From Candidatus Babeliales bacterium (GTDB lineage: Bacteria; Babelota; Babeliae; Babelales; Vermiphilaceae): a stretch of 57,148 nucleotides of DNA. How positions within the stretch are numbered: position 1 is the stretch's first letter; every line of letters starts with the position of its first letter. The stretch lies in contig JAGVLK010000009.1 of assembly GCA_020049835.1 (NCBI GenBank), forward strand, positions 1 through 57,148, in the 5' to 3' direction. The translations under genes were made by a program, and so were the position numbers. The notes below the pieces were generated by a model. The model did not search any database and was not told the DNA's origin. It saw only the letters and a list, made by a program, of their open reading frames with translations. Positions 10,291-18,497 of this stretch are shown here, in pieces.

Positions 10291-10430
10291 TGCAGAAAGT
10301 TCCTTATAACAAAAAAGTATCAATATTCCTTAATGTACCAGAAATTATTACGAAATTACAATGCCCCCATCCCGGACAACTCTTCAGAGATCAGCCAGTC
10401 AGGTTTTATGCAGTAGATGATCATTAGATT

Positions 10431-11885
10431 CTAAGCAATTATACAATCTGTTTGTTTATCCCCGCTTGGGTTATTGTAGCGTTGGCCGATTCCGGATGAT
10501 TTAACTGGTCGGGCCAATTGCTCAGCAATTTCAATAGCTGCATTATAGCGGTGGGGAAATTTATCGCGAAATGCTATCAGATCAGGGATGACTTGAGTGG
10601 ATAACTTTAAAAGCCTCTTTGCCAGATCCCGAGCATCTTCTTCTGGGAGTATAGAACAAGATTCTTTATCACGACTATACAGAGACAGAATGTTGACCAG
10701 TGTATATACACGAGCATCTAAATGTTGATAGTAAGCCTGCATATAATAAGCGCATGCTAAACTGTTCTGTCCTTCAAGCCGTTCATAGGCATAACCCATG
10801 TTGTTGAGTATGAGGCCGCATTGCTTGTCTTCAAGGTGTAATGCGAGTGCCTTTTTACCGGTTGCTATGACTTTGGTCAACTGCCCATTGTGTTGATACG
10901 CAAGCATAAGATTCATAAATAGATGTTTTTCTGGTTCCAGTAGGAGCGCTCGTTTAAACCATGAAACAGCATGATTGAAGTTTCTGTTTCTAAAATATGA
11001 GCTACCGACGGTGCAGAGCTGTTCTGCGGTAATGTCTAATTTATTCAAGAATGCTAATAACTGTGTTGTAACAGCCAATTTTTGTTCCCCAGATTGTTTT
11101 GCCTGATCATTGATGCGATGCTTTGCCATATAGGAGTCAACGAGGGAAATAATTGCACCGCCATCAGGGACATGTGTGCTCCGTATAGACTGAAAACTTT
11201 TTTTGAACCAATGTAGCGCATCTGTAAAATTGTTTTGTCTTCGATAAAAGTCGCCAATAGCTCGTAAATTGTTACTATGGAAATCTTCTTTCAAACAGAT
11301 TTGTAGTAGTTCTAGTTGGGTATTTTCAGGATTATAGGTGCCCAATGATCTATACGATAATTTCCTACGTGTGCGATATATCAAAAAATATTCAGGGTCT
11401 TTGTCCATTGGTGTTCTGGCCTGTGGATGTAGATGTACAGACATATTGGTATTGGTGCGGAAGTATTTATATAACCCAGGACCGTATGCAATATCTTGTA
11501 AAGGAATTCCATCTCGGCTCTTGTACCCAAACAACGCGAGAGTGCATATTGGGTATTGTATGATTTCATTAAGAGGAATTCCCTCGAAATAATCAACAGC
11601 GGATAAGGTGATAGTTGTTTTGGTCTGTATTCGCTCTCCTAGTCCGAATTTTTCAAAAGTTAATGTAGCAGGCATTGTGCAATTGGAAGGTGCCTCTTGG
11701 TTGGGTAAGCCAGACGTTGCAGCATAGTTTGAAGAAAAAACGTTGTTGGTATTTGCAGATGAAGTTGTGCCGCTGGATGGCCCAACAAAATTTGAAGGAA
11801 CGGTGTTGTTATGAGCCGCAGGGCATACGTTTATGGTGAGTAACATGGCTATTATTAGGCATGTAAGTAGACTTTGCGGTAGCAA
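10431..11885 (-). CDS. Secreted TPR-repeat protein
   Basis: 484 residues. The TTG at 11885 is chosen because GGAAGAG lies 6 bases upstream and it gives a proper signal peptide (MLPQSLLTCLIIAMLLTINVCPAA); the next ATG would truncate it. A Ser/Asn/Thr-rich linker follows, then at least four TPR-like helix pairs (AIGDFYRRQNNFTDALHWFK, VGSSYFRNRNFNHAVSWFK, NNMGYAYERLEGQNSLACAY). TPRs bind proteins, so a periplasmic scaffold or host-directed role is plausible. It is last in a likely operon with two small secreted proteins upstream (12206-12769 and 11920-12204). Confidence 0.78.
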   Translation of the reverse strand: MLPQSLLTCLIIAMLLTINVCPAAHNNTVPSNFVGPSSGTTSSANTNNVFSSNYAATSGLPNQEAPSNCTMPATLTFEKFGLGERIQTKTTITLSAVDYFEGIPLNEIIQYPICTLALFGYKSRDGIPLQDIAYGPGLYKYFRTNTNMSVHLHPQARTPMDKDPEYFLIYRTRRKLSYRSLGTYNPENTQLELLQICLKEDFHSNNLRAIGDFYRRQNNFTDALHWFKKSFQSIRSTHVPDGGAIISLVDSYMAKHRINDQAKQSGEQKLAVTTQLLAFLNKLDITAEQLCTVGSSYFRNRNFNHAVSWFKRALLLEPEKHLFMNLMLAYQHNGQLTKVIATGKKALALHLEDKQCGLILNNMGYAYERLEGQNSLACAYYMQAYYQHLDARVYTLVNILSLYSRDKESCSILPEEDARDLAKRLLKLSTQVIPDLIAFRDKFPHRYNAAIEIAEQLARPVKSSGIGQRYNNPSGDKQTDCIIA

Positions 11886-11919
11886 GTTTATCTCTTCCGG
11901 TTGTTTTAATTGATTTGAG

Positions 11920-12204
11920 TTACTGTTTTTTTACAAGAAATTCTGTTCGTGCCATTTGTATGAGTTTTGCAGTTGCTTGAGCATGATGCTCTTGCCATGC
12001 CTTTTCTCGTGCAGCTCGTTCACGTTCGGGATCGGCTGTTGCTATCTTAATTGCCTTATATAGTTCATTAATATCATTTTTTGGTACAAGCCTTTCAAGA
12101 AATTCAAATGCTCTTTTGATATCAGATTCTCGCTTCAAGTCGGCTGGGTGGCAGTTGTTGAAGATAAGGACGGATGTTAATAGAGCGAATATTGTAATTT
12201 TCAT
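11920..12204 (-). CDS. Small secreted helical protein, unknown function
   Basis: 94 residues: signal peptide (MKITIFALLTSVLIFNNCHPA) followed by a charged, helical mature part rich in Glu, Lys, Arg and Ala. The Cys at residue 18 does not sit in a good lipobox. It starts 1 base after the stop of the 187-residue gene and 34 bases before the TPR gene, so it belongs to the same minus-strand operon. No family is recognised. Confidence 0.65.
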   Translation of the reverse strand: MKITIFALLTSVLIFNNCHPADLKRESDIKRAFEFLERLVPKNDINELYKAIKIATADPERERAAREKAWQEHHAQATAKLIQMARTEFLVKKQ

Positions 12205-12205
12205 A

Positions 12206-12769
12206 TTATTGGTTTGCTTTCAACGTTTGGAAAAATGTATGTAGATCGCGACATTGGTTTAGGGCCTCAGCATCGATGTTACCACTGTTGTCGCTTATTA
12301 TTATTTGTGTATTACGCAATCCCTCTGCAATTCCTTGTTCAGTTGTACCATTGGCGTTGATCAATTGTTTGAGAAAAGGCAGAACTCCTAATGGGCAGAT
12401 GCTACTCACTAGGCCTTCTACGGTTGTTATAACCATAAGGTCATTTTTTTGAGCGTAGTTATTGGTCAGACGCTCTGCAAGCTCGTCGGCGAGTTCCTTA
12501 GTCTGTTTCAGTTGCTCAGGAGTTAATGTATCACTTTCCTGAAATTTGTGTGCTTCCAGAGCCCATATTTGGAATTTGCGTAGAAGGTTGGTCTTACTTT
12601 TTTCATTTTTTTCAATTTCGGCTATTGCCTTTATACGGGATTCTTCAGCTTTTGCTTGCGCAACTTCAACTTTTTTTCGTTGCTTAATAATCTCTTCTTG
12701 TTCGGATGTTGCATATAGTATGTTGCAGGCAGTTGTTCCGAGCAACAAAATGAGTGGTAGTTTTTTCAT
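12206..12769 (-). CDS. Secreted coiled-coil protein, unknown function
   Basis: 187 residues with a signal peptide (MKKLPLILLLGTTACNILYA). The Cys at residue 15 could be acylated, but the preceding residues are a weak lipobox. A highly charged coiled-coil of about 50 residues (EEIIKQRKKVEVAQAKAEES) follows, then a less charged C-terminal region. It is first gene of the three-gene secreted-protein operon reading down to 10431 and has a promoter that closely matches the one upstream of 16679. Confidence 0.7.
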   Translation of the reverse strand: MKKLPLILLLGTTACNILYATSEQEEIIKQRKKVEVAQAKAEESRIKAIAEIEKNEKSKTNLLRKFQIWALEAHKFQESDTLTPEQLKQTKELADELAERLTNNYAQKNDLMVITTVEGLVSSICPLGVLPFLKQLINANGTTEQGIAEGLRNTQIIISDNSGNIDAEALNQCRDLHTFFQTLKANQ

Positions 12770-12809
12770 AATTTATTCCGATTCTGTATAAGTGATACAT
12801 AATATATAT

Positions 12810-12839
12810 ATTATAACAGCTGTATGATTAGAAATCTAA
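12810..12839 (-). promoter_or_regulatory. Promoter of the secreted-protein operon 12769-10431
   Basis: On the minus strand, TTAGAT (12834-12839), an 18-base spacer and a perfect TATAAT (12810-12815). The block around the -35, including the 13 bases AGAAATCTAATGG (plus strand, 12830-12842), is repeated at 16743-16755 with the same -35/-10 spacing in front of another secreted-protein gene pair. Confidence 0.55.
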
Positions 12840-12966
12840 TGGTTGAGCTGAGCATGCAACATAATTTGAGATGAAATATTTACAATGTTTTTTCCCATTG
12901 AGAATAATAAAATTATGAGTATTGAACTGTTTAATGTTGGTCGACGATTTGCCATAAGAGTGTAAT

Positions 12967-13626
12967 ATGTACATGCGCTACGTTGTTATATGTTTATTTA
13001 TAAGCTATCTGCATGCTGTTGAAAACACTCAGCATAATCTTGTGAATATTCAACAAGTAAATCCGCGTATACGTGTCGATTTACGCTATGCCACCGCACA
13101 GAATTTTATTGGTACTCCGGTATACGATTATGGCGTGTTGCTTGTACATCAACGTGTTGCAGAAAAATTGGACGCAATCCAACACGAGTTGGAACAGATG
13201 GGTTATGGGTTATTGATATGGGATGCATATCGAGCGACCAGAGAACAGCAGCTAATATATGAAAAAGCTTGTCAGTTAGGTGGTGTGGCACTTGAACATG
13301 TTTCCAATCCTGCAACATCACCTGGATTTAAAAATCGTGGTTTTCATATTGAATTGACACTTGTTGATAGTACCGGAGAACCGCTTGCAATGCCGACAGA
13401 TTTTGATGAACTTAACGAACGAACACATAGTGCTTACATGGATTTACCGACGCATGTGTTGCATAATCGTGTATTACTTCATGACATTATGCAGCGACAT
13501 GGATTTGTAAACTTTGAAAAAGAGTGGTGGTATTTTCGTTTAAATGAACCCGATTGGCGAAATCTATTTCCACGTATAGAATTGACTCTTGAAGAGATTA
13601 AAGATTTATCGCTGTCAAAGAGCTAA
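12967..13626 (+). CDS. VanX-like D-Ala-D-Ala dipeptidase homolog lacking zinc ligands (probable pseudoenzyme)
   Basis: 219 residues with a signal peptide. The M15D fold is recognisable: RVDLRYATAQNFIG, VWDAYR-like IWDAYR (Arg89) and EWW near the end. The zinc site is not intact. Aligned to VanX, the His of SxHSRG is Lys122, the Asp of VDLTL is Glu129, and the His of EWWHF is Tyr189; the general-base Glu (Glu186) remains. The paralog at 17724-18497 keeps every ligand. Loss of all three metal ligands with the rest preserved suggests a non-catalytic binding protein for peptidoglycan peptides or a regulator. An alternative metal site using His127 cannot be excluded. It overlaps the convergent ankyrin-like gene by 4 bases. 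Confidence 0.8.
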   Translation: MYMRYVVICLFISYLHAVENTQHNLVNIQQVNPRIRVDLRYATAQNFIGTPVYDYGVLLVHQRVAEKLDAIQHELEQMGYGLLIWDAYRATREQQLIYEKACQLGGVALEHVSNPATSPGFKNRGFHIELTLVDSTGEPLAMPTDFDELNERTHSAYMDLPTHVLHNRVLLHDIMQRHGFVNFEKEWWYFRLNEPDWRNLFPRIELTLEEIKDLSLSKS

Positions 13627-15125
13627 TCATTAAGCCGTGGTAATAAAAGTCCAAATAATGTACGATGTTGTTTGCTCTGATTAAGATATGCGCGCGCCAA
13701 TATGCGAAAATGTTCTGCGTACGGTACATCATCATCTATTGTAGCATCAAAAGATACAGGTTCTAATCCTGCAACTCTGGCTGTAAATTCATCCGATTGT
13801 TGTAAGAGTGCAGCTTCCGTTTCCATTTCCTCTAGAGAAAATAAAGAAAAAATAGATTCCCAATCTTGTTCTCCATTATACATAAGCCACGCATAAAAAA
13901 GTGTCCTCGTATCATTAACATTGTTTGGGCATAGGCGAACACTCGGCTTAATGCCCAAACTACCAAGTTGGATCAGAGTATCTTCGAAAATTTTTAAGCG
14001 GGCCTCTATGCGATCTGTTGCAAATGCACTACGATAGAGTTCTAATAACCATGCTGCCCTCAGGGGGTGATCATCAATTCTTTGTGCAGCATCTAGTAAA
14101 GTACTATAGAGAATTTCCAAATCATGTTTCAAAACGTGCTCTTGATCATAAACGGGTAAAAGCTGCGCTATCCAACCAGATGTGCGTGTATGCAGTTCAG
14201 TAGTAATTTTTTGTAATTCATCGATGCGTGTGTCGGTTGGAAAAAGTATAGTTGTTGGAGATTTAGATAATGTTTTCCGCAGAGTAGTTTTAAATCTATA
14301 TGATTGTTGCAAAGTTTTAAGCAGTTCAGCAAATGCTTCAGGAGTTAAGCGAGCACATGTTTCTTTGCAGGTAGTATCCAATAATGCGCATGAATTTTCC
14401 GAATGTTTTTGTTGCCAGCGAAAATTAAGATAATTGCATAAATATGATTCAACACTGTCAGGATCAATCGCTGGAGGACCTAAGACATAGGTAATTGCTT
14501 TGATTGATTTTATGCCGAATGGTTCGGGCGTGAGGGGTTTTCTTCCGTGATTATTTGGTATGTCGGCTAAAGGCGCCAATAACTTAAAAAGTTGTTGTGT
14601 GCGGTAGAGTATACGCGATGCAGACGGCAAAAGTAGGTTGCGTTTTTGAGCCTCCTTTCTCTTCGATTTAGTAAAGCGTTGCATATAGTGCCAAAGATAA
14701 TGAAGGGCTGTATTTCCGTACCGATCAGTAGGCACTACAAACATTGGGTCCGTTGCCAATCGTTCTGCAAACATAAGATTGCCACTCCAGATAACATATG
14801 ACAATAGTGGTACGTGAGTAATGGAAATATAATGGTATAAAGGTGAACAAGATTCATATGTATACATTTGTTCAGGAGTCGGTATGCTAATCACTCGACC
14901 ATTACTTGCCGATTTTAATGCTGCAATTAATTGTGCGCTATCTCCATCCCAAGAACCCTTTTTAGGAAGATGCAGAGCATTACAAGCATTAAATGCATCT
15001 ATTTGTGCAATAATTGTCTGGTTAGGAATATAAATTTCTACCTGTTGCTTGGTGTCATGAGCAGCGCTATGTATAATAGGTGTACTACATATGCTGAATA
15101 TGATGTGCATCAAAAATCTATGCAT
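13623..15125 (-). CDS. Secreted protein with an ankyrin-like repeat, unknown function
   Basis: 500 residues with a signal peptide (MHRFLMHIIFSICSTPIIHSA). One recognisable ankyrin unit (TDRYGNTALHYLWHYM, about residue 130) follows a weaker one (SPLYHYISITHVPLLSYVIW). The remainder is helical with no family I recognise. Ankyrin proteins are common host-interaction proteins in intracellular bacteria, so an effector role is a reasonable inference but unproven. It is monocistronic; the next minus-strand feature upstream is the remnant region 15207-15575. Confidence 0.7.
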   Translation of the reverse strand: MHRFLMHIIFSICSTPIIHSAAHDTKQQVEIYIPNQTIIAQIDAFNACNALHLPKKGSWDGDSAQLIAALKSASNGRVISIPTPEQMYTYESCSPLYHYISITHVPLLSYVIWSGNLMFAERLATDPMFVVPTDRYGNTALHYLWHYMQRFTKSKRKEAQKRNLLLPSASRILYRTQQLFKLLAPLADIPNNHGRKPLTPEPFGIKSIKAITYVLGPPAIDPDSVESYLCNYLNFRWQQKHSENSCALLDTTCKETCARLTPEAFAELLKTLQQSYRFKTTLRKTLSKSPTTILFPTDTRIDELQKITTELHTRTSGWIAQLLPVYDQEHVLKHDLEILYSTLLDAAQRIDDHPLRAAWLLELYRSAFATDRIEARLKIFEDTLIQLGSLGIKPSVRLCPNNVNDTRTLFYAWLMYNGEQDWESIFSLFSLEEMETEAALLQQSDEFTARVAGLEPVSFDATIDDDVPYAEHFRILARAYLNQSKQHRTLFGLLLPRLND

Positions 15126-15195
15126 ACTGAAGATTCCTGTTTCATGTTGATTGCTATTGTGTAGTTAAATGTAGCATAATTGCAGCATGAATGCG

Positions 15196-15252
15196 AATTC
15201 ATCTAGTTAATGCGCAAGTAACGCTTGTATTTTTGCATGTACTAGATGAATT
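15196..15252. repeat. 12-bp inverted repeat
   Basis: AATTCATCTAGT (15196-15207) and its exact complement (15241-15252) are separated by 33 bases, overlapping the 3' end of the 38-codon ORF. There is no strong U-tract, so it is not a clear terminator. It lies in the 446-base stretch 15126-15571, which otherwise holds the small ORF and the chimeric remnant below. Confidence 0.5.
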
Positions 15253-15323
15253 ACAGATATTGCACAGATGATCCCTAGTTGAATTGCGGGAAGTAAACCT
15301 AAATATATGTTTGCAAAAAGCAT
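15207..15323 (-). CDS. Short hydrophobic ORF (38 aa), possible single-pass membrane peptide
   Basis: An ATG immediately follows the TAA of the M3-peptidase remnant and opens a 38-codon frame (MLFANIYLGLLPAIQLGIIC, then a hydrophobic stretch and a short basic end). It is almost entirely one transmembrane helix. Stop-start adjacency suggests it was carried along as the gene downstream of the intact peptidase. No independent ribosome site is obvious, so it may be part of the scar rather than an active gene. Confidence 0.3.
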   Translation of the reverse strand: MLFANIYLGLLPAIQLGIICAISVIHLVHAKIQALLAH

Positions 15324-15575
15324 TTATATTCCCATATCTTTAAAAAATGCCTCATCATTTGGGTTACGACCTAAAAAGTTTATGAGTAACTCTTCAGGTT
15401 CTGCGCTCGCGCCGCGACCAAGTACTGTCTCTTTATTACGTGAACCGATAACAGGATTGAGTAACCCATGACGTTTGATCTTATCACCGATATCGAAGGC
15501 ATGAAAAATATAAATATTACCCGAAAATATATGTAATGCTGGGTAGGGGGTAATGATGGTGAGTTCTGGGCTCAG
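15324..15575 (-). pseudogene. Chimeric remnant: DUF155-gene N-terminus fused in frame to the C-terminus of an M3 oligopeptidase
   Basis: The minus strand carries an uninterrupted 83-codon frame. Its first half (HIFSGNIYIFHAFDIGD) is nearly identical to residues 13-29 of the DUF155-type protein at 9196-10290. The second half (VLGRGASAEPEELLINFLGR...DEAFFKDMGI) is the conserved extreme C-terminus of M3-family zinc oligopeptidases. The junction GDKIKRHG keeps frame. The only candidate start is a CTG overlapping the stop of the upstream gene (CTGA), where the paralog has ATG, so translation is doubtful. The catalytic HExxH part of the peptidase is absent. I read it as a recombination or deletion scar; low-level expression by translational coupling is possible. 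Confidence 0.72.
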
Positions 15576-16111
15576 GAGTTTTGCAAAGCTCGTTCTATCA
15601 AGCGCATCTCGTGAGCGCGCTCATCTGCAATACGAGAAAAATCTATTTTCTTAAAACGTTCCATGGTGCGGATATTGGCACTTGAATTGGTAAGCAGGTA
15701 GGCCATTGCCAGATAGTGCTGTGTATGGTGCATCCAAGAATGTGCTTGTTGCAAGCTGCGCTGATCTGTAGTTGATACCCAGGCTGAGCTCATCGTGCCC
15801 GCTTGATAGCGAGCAGACCAATATGCATGCATACATTGGTCTATATGTTCGGGAGCTACTTTATGACCATCCTGCACTAATTGCAGGGTAACCACAAGTG
15901 CATGCTCCGGTTTGGGTGATCTGGTAACTAGTGCAACCGCATCTTTTTCCGCGGAGCATTGTTGATATTCTTGAGTTGCTACAAAGGCGGCTTGCAGATC
16001 CGGTTGTTCAGAAAGCATATCAACTAAACGTCGGCAACTTGTATCTGCTGCGCACAATGCGGTATTATTCGCTAGTGCCAGCAGAAAAGTGATAACTAAT
16101 AGTTTTTTCAT
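15572..16111 (-). CDS. Secreted helical protein, unknown function
   Basis: 179 residues with a classical signal peptide (MKKLLVITFLLALANNTALCAA). The mature part is helical, with His- and Gln-rich segments (SWMHHTQHYLAMAYLL). No family is recognised. It follows the 182-residue secreted gene by 19 bases, forming a two-gene operon behind the promoter at 16722-16751. Its stop codon overlaps the CTG at the head of the chimeric remnant. Confidence 0.7.
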   Translation of the reverse strand: MKKLLVITFLLALANNTALCAADTSCRRLVDMLSEQPDLQAAFVATQEYQQCSAEKDAVALVTRSPKPEHALVVTLQLVQDGHKVAPEHIDQCMHAYWSARYQAGTMSSAWVSTTDQRSLQQAHSWMHHTQHYLAMAYLLTNSSANIRTMERFKKIDFSRIADERAHEMRLIERALQNS

Positions 16112-16130
16112 GCTAGCATCCTCTCATTGA

Positions 16131-16679
16131 TTACATTTTTTTTGAGGTTAATATTTGCTCAACAAAGTTGTAAAATTCTACGCATCGTTGCATAGCTGCA
16201 GTATGTTCTTGCATAATGTCTGGAGATATTTCATCCTTTTTTCTTGTCCCGGCGGCTATAACGAATTTTGCATTATCTCTTGCTTCCATCAATTCTTGCT
16301 TTGTAGTGGTAGCTACTTTAAGATGGGCCTGAGTTAAGGCAGATGTGTGAGTGTATCCGCAAGACAATCCAAGTAATCCCATGACTGTTGATAATGATGG
16401 CTTTTCTCCCAGTTGTTTATGCATTCTGGATTTTAACTTTTCCGGAAACATAATATGATGTTGCACTTCGGTATCTACGATCTCTTCCATCAATGCAAAA
16501 ATAGAAGCATATTCTTCAACTCGTGGCTCTAAATATGAATCCAATTTTATATTAAGTCGCTGTGTTTTATAGCGATAAGATCGAGCTTCTTTTTCGGTAA
16601 GTTGAGGTTCTTCTTGTGCGCATATCGGGTTTATTGTTGCTAAAGCAATAGATGCGATTAGAATTGATAGTTTTTTCAT
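16131..16679 (-). CDS. Secreted helical protein, unknown function
   Basis: 182 residues with a signal peptide (MKKLSILIASIALATINPICA) cleaved before QEEPQ. The mature protein is charged and helical with a short Gly/Leu/Cys segment (VMGLLGLSCGYTH). No family is recognised. It is first in an operon with the 179-residue secreted protein. Its promoter block is shared with the operon starting at 12769, suggesting co-expression of the two sets. Confidence 0.7.
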   Translation of the reverse strand: MKKLSILIASIALATINPICAQEEPQLTEKEARSYRYKTQRLNIKLDSYLEPRVEEYASIFALMEEIVDTEVQHHIMFPEKLKSRMHKQLGEKPSLSTVMGLLGLSCGYTHTSALTQAHLKVATTTKQELMEARDNAKFVIAAGTRKKDEISPDIMQEHTAAMQRCVEFYNFVEQILTSKKM

Positions 16680-16721
16680 GAGATGATCCTATAGATTAAT
16701 AATAATGTAGAAATCAAACAG

Positions 16722-16751
16722 AGTATACCATCTGTTCGGTAAGAAATCTAA
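16722..16751 (-). promoter_or_regulatory. Promoter of the secreted pair 16679-15572
   Basis: On the minus strand, TTAGAT (16746-16751), an 18-base spacer and TATACT (16722-16727). The -35 region and several spacer positions match the promoter at 12810-12839. Confidence 0.55.
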
Positions 16752-16848
16752 TGGCTTAATTTGTCACGCTGTATCTTTACAATGCAACGGCTCAGCGATA
16801 ATCTAAAGTTGATTTTGCACCCTTTTAAAGTACGAAAGCAGAGGGCCA

Positions 16849-17709
16849 ATGAACTTACATTCTCAATGTGCATTAGTTTTATTAGTAGTTCATGCATCTG
16901 GTGTTGCAGCGCAAAAATCTTCGGCACAAGAATTAACCATGATGGGGCAGGCAAGTAGTTCACAAGATATGCAAGAATTTGAACCATTAGAGTTGGCGCG
17001 ATTGGGAATCGATTATATGCGCCAACGGGCGATAAAAGAGGCAGGAAATTGTTTTTCGCACGTTTTGCAATCACATGATATGGCGGCTAAAAGCAAAGTC
17101 GGCCGATACTATTTTAAGCAACAAGATTACGCTACCGCAACTGTGTATTTTCAGCAATCCGGAAGTGGGTTTTATGCAGGATATGATGTCGCTTGTGCAT
17201 GGAGTAATTTAGGTGCCACCTATATAAAGTTAAACAATTTACCTCAAGCCCGAGAATGTCTTGAGCGATCAACTATGCTATTTGAGGGGTTGGCAAATAA
17301 AGATGATGTAGATATTAAGCAAGATGCCTTGCTGGCAACATTTAACCTTGGGTTAGTGCATTGGCAAATGGGTAATCACTATGAAAGCTGGGAATGTTGG
17401 GCAAGTGTTGCAGAACATTCATATTGTGTCCAATCTTTGCAGATTATAGCGAAGATATTATTAAAGAGCGGCAAATTTGATGATGCGGTGCGTGTATTAG
17501 AGCGGATGCATAAGATGAAAGAAGTGCCAACGGATGTTTCCGCTGATGTTGCAAATAACCTCGGTGTTATTGCTTATAAAAAATCACAGGTGGAGCAAGC
17601 GCGCCAATATTTTATACGTGCAAGTGAATTGGGGCATTCTGCTGCTCAAAAAAATCTGAAGAAATTGCAATCACAGACTGTTGCAAAAGGACCGTGTACC
17701 ATTTTATAA
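16849..17709 (+). CDS. Secreted TPR/Sel1-like repeat protein
   Basis: 286 residues with an N-terminal signal segment (MNLHSQCALVLLVVHASGVAA). TPR-like units follow: YYFKQQDYATATVYFQQ, NLGATYIKLNNLPQARECLE, FNLGLVHWQMGNHYESWECW and NNLGVIAYKKSQVEQARQYF. The last reads ASELGHSAAQKNLKKL, typical of Sel1-type ends. It is translated just before the intact VanX-type dipeptidase (14-base gap), so the two are almost certainly co-transcribed. The TPR protein may position or partner the dipeptidase in the periplasm. AGAGGG precedes the ATG. Confidence 0.78.
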   Translation: MNLHSQCALVLLVVHASGVAAQKSSAQELTMMGQASSSQDMQEFEPLELARLGIDYMRQRAIKEAGNCFSHVLQSHDMAAKSKVGRYYFKQQDYATATVYFQQSGSGFYAGYDVACAWSNLGATYIKLNNLPQARECLERSTMLFEGLANKDDVDIKQDALLATFNLGLVHWQMGNHYESWECWASVAEHSYCVQSLQIIAKILLKSGKFDDAVRVLERMHKMKEVPTDVSADVANNLGVIAYKKSQVEQARQYFIRASELGHSAAQKNLKKLQSQTVAKGPCTIL

Positions 17710-17723
17710 AAAAAGGATAAATA

Positions 17724-18497
17724 ATGATGTATCGAATATGTATGAATCTGTTAATAAGTTGTGCGTTGGGTTATATGAACTTTTCTTGTTGCGAACTTTC
17801 TGATGCTGCTCGTGCAAAAGGATTTGTATATCTTTATGAAGTTGATCCTACCATTATCGAATCACCACGCTATGCTACTGCGGAAAATTTTGTGGGCAAA
17901 CCACTTCCCGGGTATACCTGTTCGCGCATAGTTATAACTATGCAAGCCGCACAAGCACTTAAAAAGGTGCAAGATGAGGTGCGACAAGCAGGGTACTCAT
18001 TAGTTGTTTGGGATGCATATCGGCCTCAATGTGCAGTAGATTGTTTTATGCAATGGAGTACAGACAGTGCTGATCAAGTTAAAAAAAATAGTTATTATCC
18101 GTTTGTTAACAAAGCGGATGTATTTAAGCTTGGTTATGTAGATCGCCGCTCAGGCCACAGTAGAGGGAGCACGGTTGATCTTACGCTCATTAAAATTGGC
18201 AAACAGCTGCATGCAGTCCAAGAAAAGCAATGCAAACTTACCAATGGCCAGCAGATGGCTTTTCTCGATGATGGCACGCTCAATATGGGATCTTCATTTG
18301 ATATGTTTGACACGGTGTCGCACACATACTCTGATCTGGTTGCAGCAACATACACCAAGCGCAGACTCTATCTACGCTCAGTGATGGAAAAACATGGCTT
18401 TAGACCATACGATAAAGAATGGTGGCATTTTACGCTTATCAATGAGCCGTATCCGGCAGATCAAGACTCTAGTTATTTTAACTTTACCATTTCTTAA
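17724..18497 (+). CDS. D-alanyl-D-alanine dipeptidase (VanX/DdpX type, M15D)
   Basis: 257 residues. The complete M15D catalytic set is visible: Arg100 in VWDAYR, zinc ligands His145 and Asp152 in GHSRGSTVDLTL, general base Glu232 and zinc ligand His235 in KEWWHF. The enzyme hydrolyses D-Ala-D-Ala. In this setting that would fit recycling of peptidoglycan dipeptide (DdpX-like) rather than vancomycin resistance, since no VanH/VanA partners are present. An N-terminal hydrophobic segment (ICMNLLISCALGY) indicates export; LISC could be a lipobox. AAAGGAT precedes the ATG. It shares 4 bases (TTAA) with the convergent gene's stop. Confidence 0.88.
   Translation: MMYRICMNLLISCALGYMNFSCCELSDAARAKGFVYLYEVDPTIIESPRYATAENFVGKPLPGYTCSRIVITMQAAQALKKVQDEVRQAGYSLVVWDAYRPQCAVDCFMQWSTDSADQVKKNSYYPFVNKADVFKLGYVDRRSGHSRGSTVDLTLIKIGKQLHAVQEKQCKLTNGQQMAFLDDGTLNMGSSFDMFDTVSHTYSDLVAATYTKRRLYLRSVMEKHGFRPYDKEWWHFTLINEPYPADQDSSYFNFTIS

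Noticed and set aside
17724-18497. VanX homologs as evidence of vancomycin resistance
   Set aside because: No VanH, VanA-type ligase or VanRS genes are near, and the cell appears Gram-negative-like; a recycling role is simpler.
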